A stretch of 64,000 nucleotides of DNA from Pseudolabrys sp. (GCA_017849615.1 JAFIGS010000011.1:62001-126000); one strand, 5' to 3'; shown: positions 51,172-62,721, numbered from the stretch's first letter. Notes: generated by a model not told the origin, from the sequence alone. A program made the numbers and translations.

Positions 51172-53054
51172 GCGCTTTGTGCGGCCGGCTTCTTGCCGAG
51201 ACCGCGCTTCACATGGGCCACCACCAGCGTCAGCGCCGCCGGCGTGATGCCATCGATCTTCGCCGCATGGCCGATGGTCCGCGGCTGGTGCTTGATGAGC
51301 TTCTGCTTGGCCTCGTTCGACAGGCCGGGCATCGACGCGTAATCGAGGCTTTCCGGCAGCACGAAGCTCTCATCCCGGCGATAAGCCTCGATATCGGCAT
51401 TCTGGCGGGTCAGATAGACCTCATACTTGGCGTCGATCTCGACCTGCTCGGCGAGCTTGGGCGCCAGCTCGCCAAAACGCGGCCAGATCCGGGCCAGGTC
51501 AGCCATTTCGATGTGCGGATAGGACAGCAGCTCGAAGGCCGTGCGCCGCTGGCCGTCCTGATTGAGGGTGAGGCCCTGTTTTTCGGCCTCGCGCGGCGTC
51601 AGCGATACCGAGCGCGCGAAGGCGCGTGCGTCATCCAGCGCGTCCTGTTTGCGGCGATGATGCTGCGCCCGCTCCTGCCCCACGCAACCGATGGCAATGC
51701 CCTTGTCGGTCAGGCGCTGGTCGGCATTGTCGGCGCGCAGCCGCAGACGATACTCGGCGCGCGAAGTGAACATCCGATAGGGCTCGTTAACGCCCCGTGC
51801 GGTCAGATCATCGACCATGACGCCGATATAGGACTCGGCGCGGTCGAAGGTAATCGCTTCCGAGCCCGCCGCCAGCGCCGCGGCATTCAGGCCGGCCAGA
51901 AGCCCCTGTGCCGCAGCCTCTTCATAGCCCGTGGTGCCGTTGATCTGGCCCGCCAGGAACAGGCCGGGTAACTTCCTGGTCTCCAGAGTCAGCTTGAGCT
52001 GCCGCGGATCGACGAAATCGTACTCGATGGCATAGCCCGGGCGCACGATCCGGGTCTTTTCCAGCCCCGGAATGGACGCGACGATGGCCTTCTGGACGTC
52101 CTCAGGCAGCGACGTCGAGATGCCGTTGGGGTAGACTGTTGAATCGTCGAGCCCTTCCGGCTCCAGGAAGATCTGGTGGCCATCGCGCTCACCGAAGCGG
52201 ACGATCTTGTCTTCAATTGATGGACAATATCGAGGGCCGGTCGAGGCGATCTGTCCGGAATACATCGGCGAGCGATGGACATTTGTCCGGATAATCTCAT
52301 GCGTCGCCGAAGTCGTCCGGGTGATGCCGCATTCGATCTGCGGCGTCGTGATGCGCTCGGTCAGAATTGAGAACGGCTCCGCCGGGTCATCGCCCGGCTG
52401 CATTTCCAGTGCTTTCCAGTCGATGGTCGAACCATCGAGCCGCGGCGGGGTGCCGGTCTTGAGGCGGCCGAGGGTCAAACCGGCTCTTTCGAGGGTCACG
52501 GAAAGCCCCAACGCGGGCTCCTCACCGACCCGGCCGGCCGGAATCTGCTTCTCGCCGATATGGATGAGGCCGCGCAGGAAGGTGCCGGTGGTTAGGACCA
52601 CCGCCCTGCAGGCAATCTCGCGACCATCCTTGAAGCGGACGCCGGTGACCTGCCCGTTCGCAACAGTCAAATCGTCAGCCTCAGCCTCGAGCACCGTGAG
52701 ATTCGGTGTGGCCATGATCGCGGCCTGCATCGCCGCGGCGTAGAGCTTGCGGTCGGCCTGGGCGCGCGGCCCGCGCACGGCCGGGCCCTTGCGGCGGTTG
52801 AGAACGCGGAACTGGATGCCGCCCTGGTCCGCCACCCGGCCCATCAGGCCGTCGAGGGCATCGATCTCGCGGACCAGATGGCCCTTGCCCAAGCCGCCGA
52901 TGGCGGGGTTGCAGGACATCGCGCCCACGGTCGCAAACTGGTGGGTAATCAGGGCTGTCCGGGCGCCCACGCGCGCGGCCGCGGCCGCGGCCTCGCAGCC
53001 GGCGTGGCCGCCGCCGATAACGGCGACGTCGTACTGAATGGCGACCTGCGACAT
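51168..53054 (-). CDS. mnmG: tRNA uridine-5-carboxymethylaminomethyl modification enzyme MnmG
   Basis: This 628-residue FAD enzyme acts with MnmE to form cmnm5U at wobble position 34. It has the FAD motif [49 protein letters not shown] and [21 protein letters not shown]; helical C-terminal domain follows. It is flanked by rsmG (4-bp overlap) and mnmE (83 bp upstream). Confidence 0.96.
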   Translation of the reverse strand: MSQVAIQYDVAVIGGGHAGCEAAAAAARVGARTALITHQFATVGAMSCNPAIGGLGKGHLVREIDALDGLMGRVADQGGIQFRVLNRRKGPAVRGPRAQADRKLYAAAMQAAIMATPNLTVLEAEADDLTVANGQVTGVRFKDGREIACRAVVLTTGTFLRGLIHIGEKQIPAGRVGEEPALGLSVTLERAGLTLGRLKTGTPPRLDGSTIDWKALEMQPGDDPAEPFSILTERITTPQIECGITRTTSATHEIIRTNVHRSPMYSGQIASTGPRYCPSIEDKIVRFGERDGHQIFLEPEGLDDSTVYPNGISTSLPEDVQKAIVASIPGLEKTRIVRPGYAIEYDFVDPRQLKLTLETRKLPGLFLAGQINGTTGYEEAAAQGLLAGLNAAALAAGSEAITFDRAESYIGVMVDDLTARGVNEPYRMFTSRAEYRLRLRADNADQRLTDKGIAIGCVGQERAQHHRRKQDALDDARAFARSVSLTPREAEKQGLTLNQDGQRRTAFELLSYPHIEMADLARIWPRFGELAPKLAEQVEIDAKYEVYLTRQNADIEAYRRDESFVLPESLDYASMPGLSNEAKQKLIKHQPRTIGHAAKIDGITPAALTLVVAHVKRGLGKKPAAQSA

Positions 53055-53106
53055 GCCGGTCCTTTAGCGGAGCGAACGGGGCCGGTCAAAAACTTCGTCA
53101 GACCAA

Positions 53107-53122
53107 TGTTTCACGTGAAACA
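53107..53122. other. parS centromere site 2 (mnmE-mnmG gap)
   Basis: This is a second perfect TGTTTCACGTGAAACA palindrome, 2 kb from the first, in the 83-bp gap between mnmE and mnmG. Paired parS sites beside parAB mark the origin-proximal partition centre. Confidence 0.93.
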
Positions 53123-53137
53123 TCGCTCACGCCCTAC

Positions 53138-54721
53138 TCACTTACCGATGCAGAAGTCACGGAAAATGACGTCTAAAACATCCTCGACGTCGACCCGGCC
53201 AGCCAGGCGGCCAAGTTCCGTCGCCGCCAGCCGGAGCTGTTCGGCCACCAGTTCTTCGCGGCCGCTCGCGGCAATGAGAGCCCCGGACAGCAAATGCTGC
53301 ACCGCACCAAGAATCTCGCGGTGACGTGAGCGGGTAACCAGTGCCTGCTCGGCGCCCAGGAGGCGGGAGGCCGTAAAAGAAGTGAGCCTGACAATCAATT
53401 CTTCGAGGCCAGAACCGGTAACCGTCGAAACAATGAACTCATATTCAGCGATCTCTCCATTCTTAGCCGCACTCTCGTAAGTCTCTGAGATACCGTCATA
53501 TTTATCCGTTGATGACACCGATAACCCGGATTCATCGCTATTGACCGAAGCCTGTCTCTGAGCCCGGCCCAGCACCCCACCCGAACGTGTAGCAACACCT
53601 TGCCCGGCTGCGCTGCCGGGCCGAACCCCGGCAGCAACCGCCTCCGGACCCGTATTTGCCTGCGGATCGCCCTCCATTGTGCGCAGCATTGCTGCGTTCA
53701 TGCTGCGCACAAGATCAGCCTTGTTCCTCACCCGCCAGACGGGGACGGTTCCCACGGCCCCGTCCAGATCGGGCTTCGCGGCACCCTCGCCTTCGCAGGC
53801 GTCGGTAACCCACAGCACCAGGTCGGCGCCGGCCGCGCGCTGCCTCGCCCGCCGCACCCCCTCCATTTCCACCGGATCGGCGGTATCGCGGATGCCGGCG
53901 GTGTCCAGCATGGTCATCGGATAGCCGCCGAGATCGAGATGCACCTCGATGACGTCGCGGGTGGTGCCGGCATAGGGCGAGACAATCGCGGCCTCGCGCC
54001 GCGCCAGCCGGTTGAGCAAGGTGGATTTGCCGGCGTTCGGCGGCCCGGCGATCGCCACAACAAGGCCGTCACGCAGCCGCTCGCCGCGGCTATCGGCCAG
54101 CGCCGTGGCAATTTCGTCGCGCAGCTCCTGCACAATCGCCAGCGCCGGGCCTAGCAAATCCTCCGGAACATCGGCCTCGTCGGAAAAATCGATGCGGGCC
54201 TCGACCAGCGCGAGCGCGCGAACCAACCGCAAACGCCATTCCTCGGCGCGGTTGCCGAGCGCGCCCTTCATTTGCCGGAACGCCTGCCGCCGCTGGCTTT
54301 CGGTCTCGGCCGCCACCAGATCGGCGAGCCCTTCCACCGCGGTGAGATCGAGCTTGCCGTTCTCGAAGCCGCGCCGCGTGAACTCGCCCGGCTCGGCCAT
54401 ACGCAGCCCGTCGATACTGCCGAGTGCATCGAGAATGCCGGCGATCACCGCCGGCCCGCCGTGGCCCTGCAGTTCGGCGACATCCTCACCGGTTTCGCTG
54501 TTCGGGCCGGGAAACCAGAGCGCCAGCGCTTCGTCAACGATTTCACCCGATCGCGGATCGCGAATACGCGCCAGTTTTGCCTGACGCGGCGCGGGCACCT
54601 TGACGCCCAAGGCCTCCAGCGCGGCGCCGGCGCGCGGCCCGGAAATGCGGATCACCGCGATGGCGGCGGGCGGGCGTCCGGAAGAAAGGGCGAAAATCGT
54701 GGAGCGAGCGGCGTGCGGCAT
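53138..54721 (-). CDS. mnmE: tRNA modification GTPase MnmE with large G-domain insert
   Basis: This 527-residue GTPase partners MnmG. It has an N-terminal THF-binding domain (1-118), helical region, and G domain with P loop GPPNAGKST (226-234), switch [12 protein letters not shown], and NKAD (333-336), ending FRDFCIGK with catalytic Cys524. Between NKAD and the G5 block STVTGSG (432-438) lies about 90 residues of low-complexity sequence (341-428), an insert not expected in this family. The start at 54721 is preferred because MnmE begins close to [22 protein letters not shown]; an upstream TTG/ATG extension looks unconserved. Confidence 0.93.
   Translation of the reverse strand: MPHAARSTIFALSSGRPPAAIAVIRISGPRAGAALEALGVKVPAPRQAKLARIRDPRSGEIVDEALALWFPGPNSETGEDVAELQGHGGPAVIAGILDALGSIDGLRMAEPGEFTRRGFENGKLDLTAVEGLADLVAAETESQRRQAFRQMKGALGNRAEEWRLRLVRALALVEARIDFSDEADVPEDLLGPALAIVQELRDEIATALADSRGERLRDGLVVAIAGPPNAGKSTLLNRLARREAAIVSPYAGTTRDVIEVHLDLGGYPMTMLDTAGIRDTADPVEMEGVRRARQRAAGADLVLWVTDACEGEGAAKPDLDGAVGTVPVWRVRNKADLVRSMNAAMLRTMEGDPQANTGPEAVAAGVRPGSAAGQGVATRSGGVLGRAQRQASVNSDESGLSVSSTDKYDGISETYESAAKNGEIAEYEFIVSTVTGSGLEELIVRLTSFTASRLLGAEQALVTRSRHREILGAVQHLLSGALIAASGREELVAEQLRLAATELGRLAGRVDVEDVLDVIFRDFCIGK
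53678..53711. repeat. Inverted repeat inside mnmE
   Basis: TGTGCGCAGCAT (53678-53689) and ATGCTGCGCACA (53700-53711) form a perfect 12-bp dyad with a 10-nt loop, exactly at the NKAD-proximal edge of the protein insert. It reads as [12 protein letters not shown] in MnmE. Confidence 0.7.
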
Positions 54722-54884
54722 GACGCCTTTAGGCAAACGCCTATCGGCCAGCCCCGTCAAGCCATCGGCTCGTGATCATGCGCGAGTTGCCGCAAGGAAC
54801 GTTTCGCATCACGGCCATTTATTTCCCTTACACACCCGTCAGAACCGGAACAGTTACATCTGACAGTCGTGCCGAAGGTTATCC

Positions 54885-56234
54885 ATGAAATCCCATTCAA
54901 CACTCGTCGCCGCGACAATTCTCTCGCTCACTCTCGCCGCCTGCGGTGACAACGCCCAACTGTCCGATCAGCAATCGACCGGTCCCAATCCGCAAATTCC
55001 GCAGCCCATCACTTCGCTGATCCCGACCGTCAACATCGCCGGCGTGTCTTCCTGGCCGGAGGGCGCAAAGCCGCAAGCCGCCGCGGGCCTCAGCGTCAAC
55101 GCTTTTGCCAAGGGTCTCGACCATCCGCGCTGGATCTACGTGCTGCCGAACGGCGATGTGCTGGTTGCGGAAAGCAACAAGCCGAAAAAGGAAAAGACCG
55201 AATTCAGCGTCCGCGGCTGGGTGATGGGCATCGTACAGGGCTGGGCAGGCGCCGGGGTCGAGAGCCGCAACCGCATCACCTTGCTGCGCGACGCCAATGG
55301 CGACGGCGTCGCCGAAGTCAAAACCGATTTCATCACCGGCCTGCATTCGCCATTCGGCATGGCGCTGGTCGGCGACCAGCTCTATGTCGCCAACACCGAC
55401 GCGGTGATCCGCTTTCCCTACAAAGACGGCGAAACGAAGATCAGCAGCGCGGGCGAGAAGATCGCGGACTTGCCGGGCGGTCCGATCAATCATCACTGGA
55501 CCAAGAACATCATCGCCAGCAAGGACGGCACCAAGCTTTACGCGACGTCCGGCTCGAACAGCAATGTTGCAGAGAACGGATTGGAGGCGGAAGAGAACCG
55601 CGCCGCGATTCTTGAAATCGATATCGCGACCGGCAGCACGCGCCTGTTCGCCTCGGGGCTGCGCAATCCCAATGGCCTCGGTTGGGAGCCAACCACGGGC
55701 GCGCTGTGGACCGTGGTCAATGAGCGCGACGAGCTCGGCAGCGATCTCGTTCCCGACTATCTAACGTCGGTCCAGGACGGCGGCTTCTACGGCTGGCCCT
55801 TCAGTTATTGGGGCAAGCATGTCGATACGCGCGTGAAGCCGCCGAAGCCGGAGATGGTCGCCAAGGCCATCGTGCCGGACTACGCGCTGGGCAACCACGT
55901 CGCGCCGCTCGGCCTGACTTTCGCGCAATCGACCGAGGGCAATACGGCGAATCTGCCGGCGCCGTTCACCGCCGGCGCGTTCATCGGCAATCATGGCTCA
56001 TGGAATCGCAAGCCGCGCAGCGGCTACGCCGTGGTGTTCGTGCCCTTCACCGACGGCAAGCCGTCGCAGCATCCGCCGATCAACGTGCTGACCGGCTTCA
56101 TCGGCGCCGACGACAAGGCCCAGGGCCGCCCCGTCGGCGTCACCATCGGCAAGGACGGCGCGCTGCTGGTCGCCGACGATGTCGGCAACACGATCTGGCG
56201 TGTCACCGGCGCAGCGCGAAGCGCGCAACAATAA
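54885..56234 (+). CDS. Sorbosone dehydrogenase family lipoprotein
   Basis: This 449-residue protein has a lipoprotein signal ([11 protein letters not shown], Cys20) and a beta-propeller similar to L-sorbosone dehydrogenase / PQQ-dependent sugar dehydrogenases. Blocks include [73 protein letters not shown], and [13 protein letters not shown]. It probably sits in the periplasm anchored to a membrane and oxidises a sugar or aldose substrate. A weak GGAAC-N16-CGTG (54847-54871) stands at the promoter. Confidence 0.87.
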   Translation: MKSHSTLVAATILSLTLAACGDNAQLSDQQSTGPNPQIPQPITSLIPTVNIAGVSSWPEGAKPQAAAGLSVNAFAKGLDHPRWIYVLPNGDVLVAESNKPKKEKTEFSVRGWVMGIVQGWAGAGVESRNRITLLRDANGDGVAEVKTDFITGLHSPFGMALVGDQLYVANTDAVIRFPYKDGETKISSAGEKIADLPGGPINHHWTKNIIASKDGTKLYATSGSNSNVAENGLEAEENRAAILEIDIATGSTRLFASGLRNPNGLGWEPTTGALWTVVNERDELGSDLVPDYLTSVQDGGFYGWPFSYWGKHVDTRVKPPKPEMVAKAIVPDYALGNHVAPLGLTFAQSTEGNTANLPAPFTAGAFIGNHGSWNRKPRSGYAVVFVPFTDGKPSQHPPINVLTGFIGADDKAQGRPVGVTIGKDGALLVADDVGNTIWRVTGAARSAQQ

Positions 56235-56413
56235 GACGCGACGGCCGTCGACCCAAGTCTGCGTTTGACAATGCATCGACGCCTCACGAACCGCTCGAAC
56301 TCAAGCGTCGCGACACACGTCCAAGTAATGCCAGCCTGTGGCTGTCACACCGCCGTTCATTGCGAATCAAACAGCACGGTGCCATTCTCATCTAGAACAT
56401 ATCACGAACAATC

Positions 56414-57292
56414 ATGTCCGACCTTATCGGCGTGCTCATCGCCATCGCATCCAGCAGCCTCGGCGGCACCGCGGCGGCGGTGACACGCTATTTGGTCGGC
56501 AATGCCGATCCGGTCACGCTCGCCATTCTGCGCTGGGGCATCGGCTTTATCGTCTTGCTGCCTGTAACCCTGCTGATGCGGGCAAAATGGCCGCCCCGCG
56601 CCGATTGGCCCGCCGTCGCCGCACTCGGGCTCTGCTTCTTTGGCCTGTTCTTCGTGCTCTACAATATCGCGGTCGGCTACACGACCGCGGCGCGTGCAAG
56701 CCTCGCGCTCTCGACGCTGCCGTTACAGACCATGGTCGTCGGCGCTATGCTCGGCATCGAGCCGCTAACAATACGGAAGTCGCTCGGTGTCGGCATCGCG
56801 GTGCTTGGCGTATTCGCCGCGCTGACTTCCGGACTCGCGGCGGCACCCGAAGGCGCATGGCGCGGCGAACTGATCATGGCCGGCGCGGTGCTGTGCATGT
56901 CCTTCTACAATGTCTGGTCGAGGCCATTCATGCAGCGCTCAAGCGCGCTCGGATTTCTAACCCTCGGCATGGGAACGGGTGCGGCGGGGCTTATCCTGAT
57001 CGGCTTTCTGACCGGCCACATGGCTACGCTTGCGAGTTTCGGCGCACCGCAATGGATGGCCGGCATTTATCTTGGCGTCGGCGGCGGCGCGCTCGCTTTC
57101 ATCCTTTGGGGGCTGGCACTGCAACGAACGACGCCAACGCGCGTAGCGGTCACCATGACCGTGAACCCGATTGCCGCCGGCCTACTCGCCACCGTCCTTG
57201 TCAACGAACCGATCACGCTCAACCTGGTGCTCGGGCTTATCGCCGTATTTGTCGGAATCTGGATTGCGACGATGGAAAGACGGCCGTCCTGA
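56414..57292 (+). CDS. EamA/DMT-family transporter
   Basis: This 292-residue inner-membrane protein has about ten helices arranged as two EamA repeats (residues 5-140 and 150-290). Blocks such as ILRWGIGFIVLLPVTLLM, YTTAARASLALSTLPLQTMVV, and VAVTMTVNPIAAGLLATVLVNEPIT are typical of RhaT/YdcZ-like drug and metabolite exporters. Substrate unknown; the gene is transcribed alone. Confidence 0.88.
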   Translation: MSDLIGVLIAIASSSLGGTAAAVTRYLVGNADPVTLAILRWGIGFIVLLPVTLLMRAKWPPRADWPAVAALGLCFFGLFFVLYNIAVGYTTAARASLALSTLPLQTMVVGAMLGIEPLTIRKSLGVGIAVLGVFAALTSGLAAAPEGAWRGELIMAGAVLCMSFYNVWSRPFMQRSSALGFLTLGMGTGAAGLILIGFLTGHMATLASFGAPQWMAGIYLGVGGGALAFILWGLALQRTTPTRVAVTMTVNPIAAGLLATVLVNEPITLNLVLGLIAVFVGIWIATMERRPS

Positions 57293-57317
57293 CTGCGGTG
57301 GAAGACGATCGCGTCCG

Positions 57318-57707
57318 CTAACCCCTTCCGCCAACCCAGGCCATGCATTCCAGTTCGAGCTGCGCGCCGAGGGCAAGGCCATTGCAGCCGAAGGCCGAGC
57401 GCGCGGGCAGGCGGCCTGCCTCGAAATAGGTGACATAGACCTTGTTGAAGTCCGGCCATTTCGTCATGTCGGCCAGCATCACCGTGACCTTGAACACATC
57501 GGCGAAGGACAGGCCGTTCTCCTTCAGCACGGCGGCGATGTTGTCCATGGTCTGCCGTGCCTCGGCTTCCATGCCGCCCGGCGCCAGTTCCAGCGTGCCC
57601 GGTCTGTTGCCGAGCTGGCCCGACAGATAAAGCACGTCGCCGACCTGAACCGCCTGGCTGAAGGGCAGCTTCAAAGCCTGCGCCGCCGGCGAATTGATGA
57701 ACTTCAT
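57318..57707 (-). CDS. RidA family enamine/imine deaminase
   Basis: This 129-residue YjgF/RidA protein destroys reactive 2-aminoacrylate or related enamines. It has VLYLSGQLGNRPGTLELAPGGMEAEARQTMDNI and the C-terminal block GLALGAQLELECMAWVGG, although the catalytic arginine position here is less conserved (RSAFGCN). So the activity may differ from classic RidA. Confidence 0.9.
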   Translation of the reverse strand: MKFINSPAAQALKLPFSQAVQVGDVLYLSGQLGNRPGTLELAPGGMEAEARQTMDNIAAVLKENGLSFADVFKVTVMLADMTKWPDFNKVYVTYFEAGRLPARSAFGCNGLALGAQLELECMAWVGGRG

Positions 57708-57823
57708 GATGCACTCCCTCTGTCCGGTGAGAATAACCTGTCATCCCGCAGCGCGGAATCGAAACCGCATGCCGCGCGTCAGTCATCTGCTAGAATGACC
57801 CCAATAATAACCGGGAGGATATG

Positions 57824-58210
57824 ATGGCCTGGATCATCCGCACCACGTCGCAGCTTGCCGCTGCGGCGCTTCTTGTCTCGCTCGCCACCACCGCTTTCGC
57901 CGCCGATCCCACAGGCACATGGGTGCGACCTTCGACCGGCACGCAGATAAACTTCTACAATTGCGGCAGCGCGCTCTGCGCCCGCATCACCGCCGTGAAG
58001 GACCAGTCGCGCAAGAACACGATCGGCACGGTCATCGTGAAAGGCGCAACAAAGTCGGGCGACAATACCTGGAAAGGCGACCTGCTCAACACCGAGAACG
58101 GCAAGACCTATTCCGGCGTGTTCACGCTCGAGAGCGCCAATGCGCTGAGCCTGAAGGGCTGCGTCGCCATGGTGATGTGCAGCGGCGAGACCTGGCAAAG
58201 GGTGAGGTAG
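57824..58210 (+). CDS. DUF2147 domain-containing secreted protein
   Basis: This 128-residue protein has a signal peptide (LAAAALLVSLATTAFAA) and a DUF2147 core (ADPTGTWVRPSTGTQINFYNCGSALCARI, then YSGVFTLESANALSLKGCVAMVMCSGETWQRV). Four cysteines may form two disulfides. Function is unknown. Two adjacent ATG codons (57821, 57824) follow GGGAGGAT; the second has better spacing. Confidence 0.85.
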   Translation: MAWIIRTTSQLAAAALLVSLATTAFAADPTGTWVRPSTGTQINFYNCGSALCARITAVKDQSRKNTIGTVIVKGATKSGDNTWKGDLLNTENGKTYSGVFTLESANALSLKGCVAMVMCSGETWQRVR

Positions 58211-58222
58211 GTTGCTTTCTTC

Positions 58223-58245
58223 CCCTCTCCCCTTAGGGGAGAGGG
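58223..58245. repeat. Short CCCTCTCCCC hairpin
   Basis: CCCTCTCCCCT and AGGGGAGAGGG form an 11-bp stem around a single base, 12 bp after the DUF2147 stop. It belongs with the hairpins at 7001 and 48218. Confidence 0.65.
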
Positions 58246-58298
58246 AAGAAGAGAGTTGCAACGCTTGTTCATCCCAGCAGCGTTGTTAGCTTACTGCA

Positions 58299-60344
58299 AT
58301 GACATCAAGCACAAGCACGCACACCAACCGTCTCGCTCACGCAACGTCGCCCTATCTGCTGCAGCATCAGCACAATCCGGTGGACTGGTGGCAGTGGGGG
58401 CCCGAGGCACTCGCCGAGGCCAGGCGCTCGAACCGGCCGATCCTGCTGTCGGTCGGCTATGCCGCCTGTCACTGGTGCCATGTCATGGCGCATGAGAGCT
58501 TCGAGGACGAAGCCACCGCGGCCGTGATGAACGACCTGTTCGTCAACATCAAAGTCGATCGCGAGGAGCGGCCGGACATCGACCAGATCTACATGAACGC
58601 GCTGCATCTGCTCGGCGAGCAGGGCGGCTGGCCGCTCACCATGTTCCTGACGCCGGCCGGCGAGCCGGTGTGGGGCGGCACCTATTTTCCGAAGGAGGCG
58701 AAGTTCGGCCGCGCCGCCTTCACCGACATCCTGCGCGAAGTGTCGCGGCTGTTCCGCGAGGAGCCGGCCAAGATCGAGCAGAACCGCGCGGCGTTGCTGG
58801 CGCGGCTGGCCGACACTGCGCGGCCGGCCGGCAAGGTCACGATGGGCGTCAAGGAGCTCGACGGCGCGGCGCGGCAGCTCGGCAACGCCTTTGACAGCGT
58901 CCAGGGCGGATTGCGCGGGGCGCCCAAGTTCCCGCAGGCGTCCTTGTTCGAAATGTTGTGGCGGGCAGGGGAGCGCACCAGGGACGAGCGCTTCACCGAG
59001 CTGTTCGACCTGACGCTGACCCATATCGGCGAGGGCGGCATTTACGATCACCTCGGCGGCGGCTTTGCCCGCTACTCGGTCGATGACCGCTGGCTGGTGC
59101 CGCATTTCGAGAAGATGCTGTACGACAACGCCCAGCTTCTCGCCCTTTATGCTGCAGCATGGACCCGCAGCAAAAACCCGCTCTACCGCGCCCGCGCGGC
59201 CGAGACGGTGGAGTGGCTCCGGCGGGAAATGACCAATGAACACAAGGCCTTCTGCTCCTCTTTGGACGCCGATTCCGAGGGCGAGGAGGGCAAGTTCTAT
59301 GTCTGGTCGCTGGCGGAAATTCGCGACGTCCTGGGCGCGGACACGGATTATTTTGCAGCGCAATATGACGTGACCGAAGAAGGCAACTTCGAAGGACACA
59401 ATATTCTCAACCGCCTCAAGCACTTACCGCGCACAACGGAGGGCCATGTTGCAGGGGGCCCGGACGAGGCCCCGTTGGTTATGTTGCGCGGTAAGTTATT
59501 GACCGCACGAGAGAAACGGATTCGGCCCGGACTCGACGACAAGATCCTGGCCGACTGGAACGGCCTGATGATCGCGGCGCTGGCGCAGGCCGCCACGGCG
59601 TTCGACGAGCCGGGCTGGCTGGTCATGGCGCGGCAGGCTTTCGACTTTGTGGCCGGTGCGATGACCCGCGACGGCCGGCTCGGCCATTCCTGGCGCGCCG
59701 GGCAGTTGCTGCTGCCGGGGCTGGCGTCGGACTACGCCTGCATGATCAAGGCGGCGCTGGCGCTGAACGAGGCGACCGGGGAGGCGGGCTATCTCGACCG
59801 CGCCGTGGCCTGGCAGCAGGCGCTCGACCGGCACTACGCCAATCCCGGCAATGGCGGCTACTTCCTCACCGCCGACGACGCCGAGGGCCTGATCGTGCGG
59901 CCGTCCGCGACCAGCGACGACGCCACGCCGAATCCCAATTCGGTGACGGCGGAAAATCTGGTGCGGCTCGGCGCGCTGACCGGCGACGACCAATGGCGAG
60001 CGCGGGCGGACGCGCTGCTCGAGGGCATTCTCGCCGGCGCGACGCAGAACCTGTTTGGCCATGTCGCGCTGCTCAACGCGCTCGATTTCCGCCTGCGCGC
60101 CGCCGAGATCGTCTGCACCGGGCCGGACGCCGAAGCCTTCGCGCGCGAGGCGCTGAAGCTGCCGCATCTGTCCCGCATCGTGCTGCGCGCGCCGTCGGCC
60201 GGCGCGCTGCCGCCGTCGCATCCGGCGCAGGACAAGATCAAGGCCGTGTCGGGCAGCGCGGCCTTCGTCTGCGTCGGCGAGCGTTGTTCGCTGCCGGTGA
60301 CGGAGGCAGGCAAGATTGAAGAGGCGGTGCGGGGGATGGGCTAG
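58299..60344 (+). CDS. Thioredoxin-fold DUF255 protein (YyaL/SSP411 family)
   Basis: This 681-residue protein joins an N-terminal thioredoxin-like DUF255 domain (1-165) with Cys57-His-Trp-Cys60 in [16 protein letters not shown] to a C-terminal (alpha/alpha)6 barrel like N-acylglucosamine epimerases (about 200-580). Family members are widespread but their biochemical role is not settled; protein-folding or cellobiose-epimerase-like action have been suggested. Conserved HESFED and AYAAAWT-type helices are recognisable. Codon use looks normal for the window. Confidence 0.88.
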   Translation: MTSSTSTHTNRLAHATSPYLLQHQHNPVDWWQWGPEALAEARRSNRPILLSVGYAACHWCHVMAHESFEDEATAAVMNDLFVNIKVDREERPDIDQIYMNALHLLGEQGGWPLTMFLTPAGEPVWGGTYFPKEAKFGRAAFTDILREVSRLFREEPAKIEQNRAALLARLADTARPAGKVTMGVKELDGAARQLGNAFDSVQGGLRGAPKFPQASLFEMLWRAGERTRDERFTELFDLTLTHIGEGGIYDHLGGGFARYSVDDRWLVPHFEKMLYDNAQLLALYAAAWTRSKNPLYRARAAETVEWLRREMTNEHKAFCSSLDADSEGEEGKFYVWSLAEIRDVLGADTDYFAAQYDVTEEGNFEGHNILNRLKHLPRTTEGHVAGGPDEAPLVMLRGKLLTAREKRIRPGLDDKILADWNGLMIAALAQAATAFDEPGWLVMARQAFDFVAGAMTRDGRLGHSWRAGQLLLPGLASDYACMIKAALALNEATGEAGYLDRAVAWQQALDRHYANPGNGGYFLTADDAEGLIVRPSATSDDATPNPNSVTAENLVRLGALTGDDQWRARADALLEGILAGATQNLFGHVALLNALDFRLRAAEIVCTGPDAEAFAREALKLPHLSRIVLRAPSAGALPPSHPAQDKIKAVSGSAAFVCVGERCSLPVTEAGKIEEAVRGMG

Positions 60345-60393
60345 CCGTCGTCCCGGGCGACTGAGCGCAGCGAAGGAGACCGGGGATCCATAA

Positions 60394-62721
60394 TCAAGCA
60401 ACGCGCTTTGTGCCTTTGTCGCCCAGCCACCCGCTCCACGGCTCCGGCGCGATGAGCCCATCGCTGACCCGCACCGGCCAGATCACATTCTTCGCATCCA
60501 TGCGGCCGATCACCGACGGCTTGTGCAGATGCTGGTTGTCGACATCGAGCCGCACGTCGAAGCCGGACGGCGCGCGGATGCTGCGGCCGGCCAGCGCGCG
60601 GCGCACCGCCTGCGTCTCGGTGGTGCCGGCGGCGGTGACCGCCTGAACCCAGAGATTGAAGCCAATAAAGGTCGCTTCCATCGGATCGTTGGTCAGGGCG
60701 CGGTCGTCGCCGGTGAAGCGCCGCCACTCGGCGATGAAAGCGCGGTTCTCCGGCGTGTCCAGCGTCTGCAGATAATTCCACGCCACCATATGACCGACGA
60801 GATTGCGCTCATGCAGCGCCGGCATTTCCGCTTCGCCCAGTGACAGGCTCATCACCGGCAGGATATCGGCGTCGAGGCCCTGCCGCGCGCGCTCGCGGAA
60901 GAAGTGGACATTGGAGTCGCCCGACAGCGTGGCGATGATGGCGCCGTCCTTGCCGCAGAACTTGCGGATGCGCTGCACGGCCTCGCGCCAACGCGTCTCA
61001 TCGAACGGCGTGTAGAGTTCGTCGACCGCGTCGTGGCCGATATTGTGCGCGCCCTTGAGGTAGTTGCGGATGACGGCGTTGGTGGTGCGCGGATAGACGT
61101 AGTCGGTGCCGACCAGGAAGAAGCGGCGGCGCCCGAGGCCAATGAGATGGTCGACCGCGGGCAGGGCCTGCTGCTGCGGCGTCGCGCCGGTGTAGATCAC
61201 ATGCGCCGACTGTTCCTGGCCCTCGTACTGGCTCGGGTAGAACAGCAGGCCGTCGTGCTCCGCCAACACCGGCAGCACCTGCTTGCGCGAGGCCGACGTC
61301 CAGCAGCCGAAGATCGCCGCCGCCTTGTGATCGCGCAGCAGGCTCGCCGCCTGGCCGGCATAGGCTTTCACGTCGGAGCGCGGATCCATGATCGCGGCCT
61401 CGACCGGACGGCCGAGCAGACCGCCCGACTCGTTGAGCTTCTCGATCAGCATCACCAGCATCTGCTGCAGCGGCCGCTCGCTGGCGGTGAGCGTGCCGGA
61501 CAACGAATGCAGGATACCGACCTTGATCGAGCCGTGATCGAGATCGGCGAAGTAACGGCCGACCGAGGCGGTGAGCGATTGCGCACGGACGATGAGGTCA
61601 TCCGCGGTGGCGAGCACCGCATCGCCGGCATCGGCCACGTCGGACACGATGGCGCGGATGCTCGGCAGCGTTTCACTCACCGTCGCGGCCACCTTGCGGG
61701 CGTCGGTGCCGATGTGGTCGAGCTTGGCGATCTGCTCTTCCATCAGCCGCGTCACGTTCTCGTTGACCTGGCTCATGGCGGCGACGCTCTGATCGACCGC
61801 GACGATGGCGCCCGCCGCCTCGCCCACCGCGGCCTGGATGTCATGCACCTGAGTCGCCACCTCCTTGGTCGCCAGCTCGGTGCGGCGCGACAGCTCCTTC
61901 ACTTCGGCGGCGACCACGGCGAAGCCGCGGCCGTATTCGCCGGCGCGGGCGGCCTCGATGGTGGCGTTAAGCGCCAAGAGCGACGTCTGCTGCGCGATCG
62001 CCTGGATGAGCTTGATGACCTGCTCGATGCGCGATGCGGCGAGGCCGAGATTGCGCATGGTCTCGTCGGCGCGGGCAAGCTCGGTGACGGTGCGCGTCGT
62101 GGCCGCGCGCGCGGCATCGACCTGGCACGACGACGTCACCGCCAGCGCCTGCACATCGCGCGCCGCGGCAGCGACGCCGGCAACTTCTTCGGCGGCCTGC
62201 GCGGCGGCGTCGGAGGAATACGTGACCTGCTGCGCCATCAGCCGGTTGGTCTGCGCCAGCTCGTCGGCGGTGCCGCGAATGCGCTCGCCCGCCATGGTAA
62301 AGGCGCTGACGACATCGTCGATGGCGCTGCGAAAGTTGCCGGTGAAGAAATGGCGGCCGGCATGATGCAGCCGCGCCTCGGTTTCGCGCCGACTCTGATC
62401 CACCGACAAGGTGTCGGCGTCGATCAGGGCGGCGCGTATACGGCTTGCGGTGTCGCCGAAACTGCGAATGGCGCCATCGCCGATACGCTCCGGCAGGCTG
62501 ACGTAGCGATCACCGCCCGCAATCGCCCCGATCGAATCCATGACCGCGCTCAGCCGCCTTTCGGCAAACATGCCGACGGCCAGCGAACCGGCCAGGCCCG
62601 CGGCAAGCGCCATCAAGGCCGAACCCGACGCATGGAATGCGAACGCGACTGCGGCGCAGACAATGAACACCGGCACCGCGATCCACAGGGCAGGCCGCGG
62701 GATTCGATTTCGGGCGGACAT
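60394..62721 (-). CDS. Chemoreceptor signalling domain fused to urea/amide-binding (UrtA/AmiC-like) domain
   Basis: This 775-residue chimera has two adjacent membrane helices (11-30, 34-52) with only a short turn between them, then a linker and a methyl-accepting chemotaxis signalling domain (about 130-385) with the hairpin tip [33 protein letters not shown] (242-274). Residues 399-775 are a type I periplasmic-binding fold like UrtA/FmdD/AmiC ([41 protein letters not shown]). Both big domains lie on the same, presumably cytoplasmic, side. It probably senses an intracellular amide or urea. It is transcribed alone. Confidence 0.85.
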   Translation of the reverse strand: MSARNRIPRPALWIAVPVFIVCAAVAFAFHASGSALMALAAGLAGSLAVGMFAERRLSAVMDSIGAIAGGDRYVSLPERIGDGAIRSFGDTASRIRAALIDADTLSVDQSRRETEARLHHAGRHFFTGNFRSAIDDVVSAFTMAGERIRGTADELAQTNRLMAQQVTYSSDAAAQAAEEVAGVAAAARDVQALAVTSSCQVDAARAATTRTVTELARADETMRNLGLAASRIEQVIKLIQAIAQQTSLLALNATIEAARAGEYGRGFAVVAAEVKELSRRTELATKEVATQVHDIQAAVGEAAGAIVAVDQSVAAMSQVNENVTRLMEEQIAKLDHIGTDARKVAATVSETLPSIRAIVSDVADAGDAVLATADDLIVRAQSLTASVGRYFADLDHGSIKVGILHSLSGTLTASERPLQQMLVMLIEKLNESGGLLGRPVEAAIMDPRSDVKAYAGQAASLLRDHKAAAIFGCWTSASRKQVLPVLAEHDGLLFYPSQYEGQEQSAHVIYTGATPQQQALPAVDHLIGLGRRRFFLVGTDYVYPRTTNAVIRNYLKGAHNIGHDAVDELYTPFDETRWREAVQRIRKFCGKDGAIIATLSGDSNVHFFRERARQGLDADILPVMSLSLGEAEMPALHERNLVGHMVAWNYLQTLDTPENRAFIAEWRRFTGDDRALTNDPMEATFIGFNLWVQAVTAAGTTETQAVRRALAGRSIRAPSGFDVRLDVDNQHLHKPSVIGRMDAKNVIWPVRVSDGLIAPEPWSGWLGDKGTKRVA

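Noticed and set aside
54847..54871. EcfG-type general stress promoter (GGAAC-N16-CGTG) before the sorbosone-dehydrogenase gene
   Set aside because: The -10 differs from CGTT and the inferred start would fall almost at the ATG, removing the ribosome-binding site.
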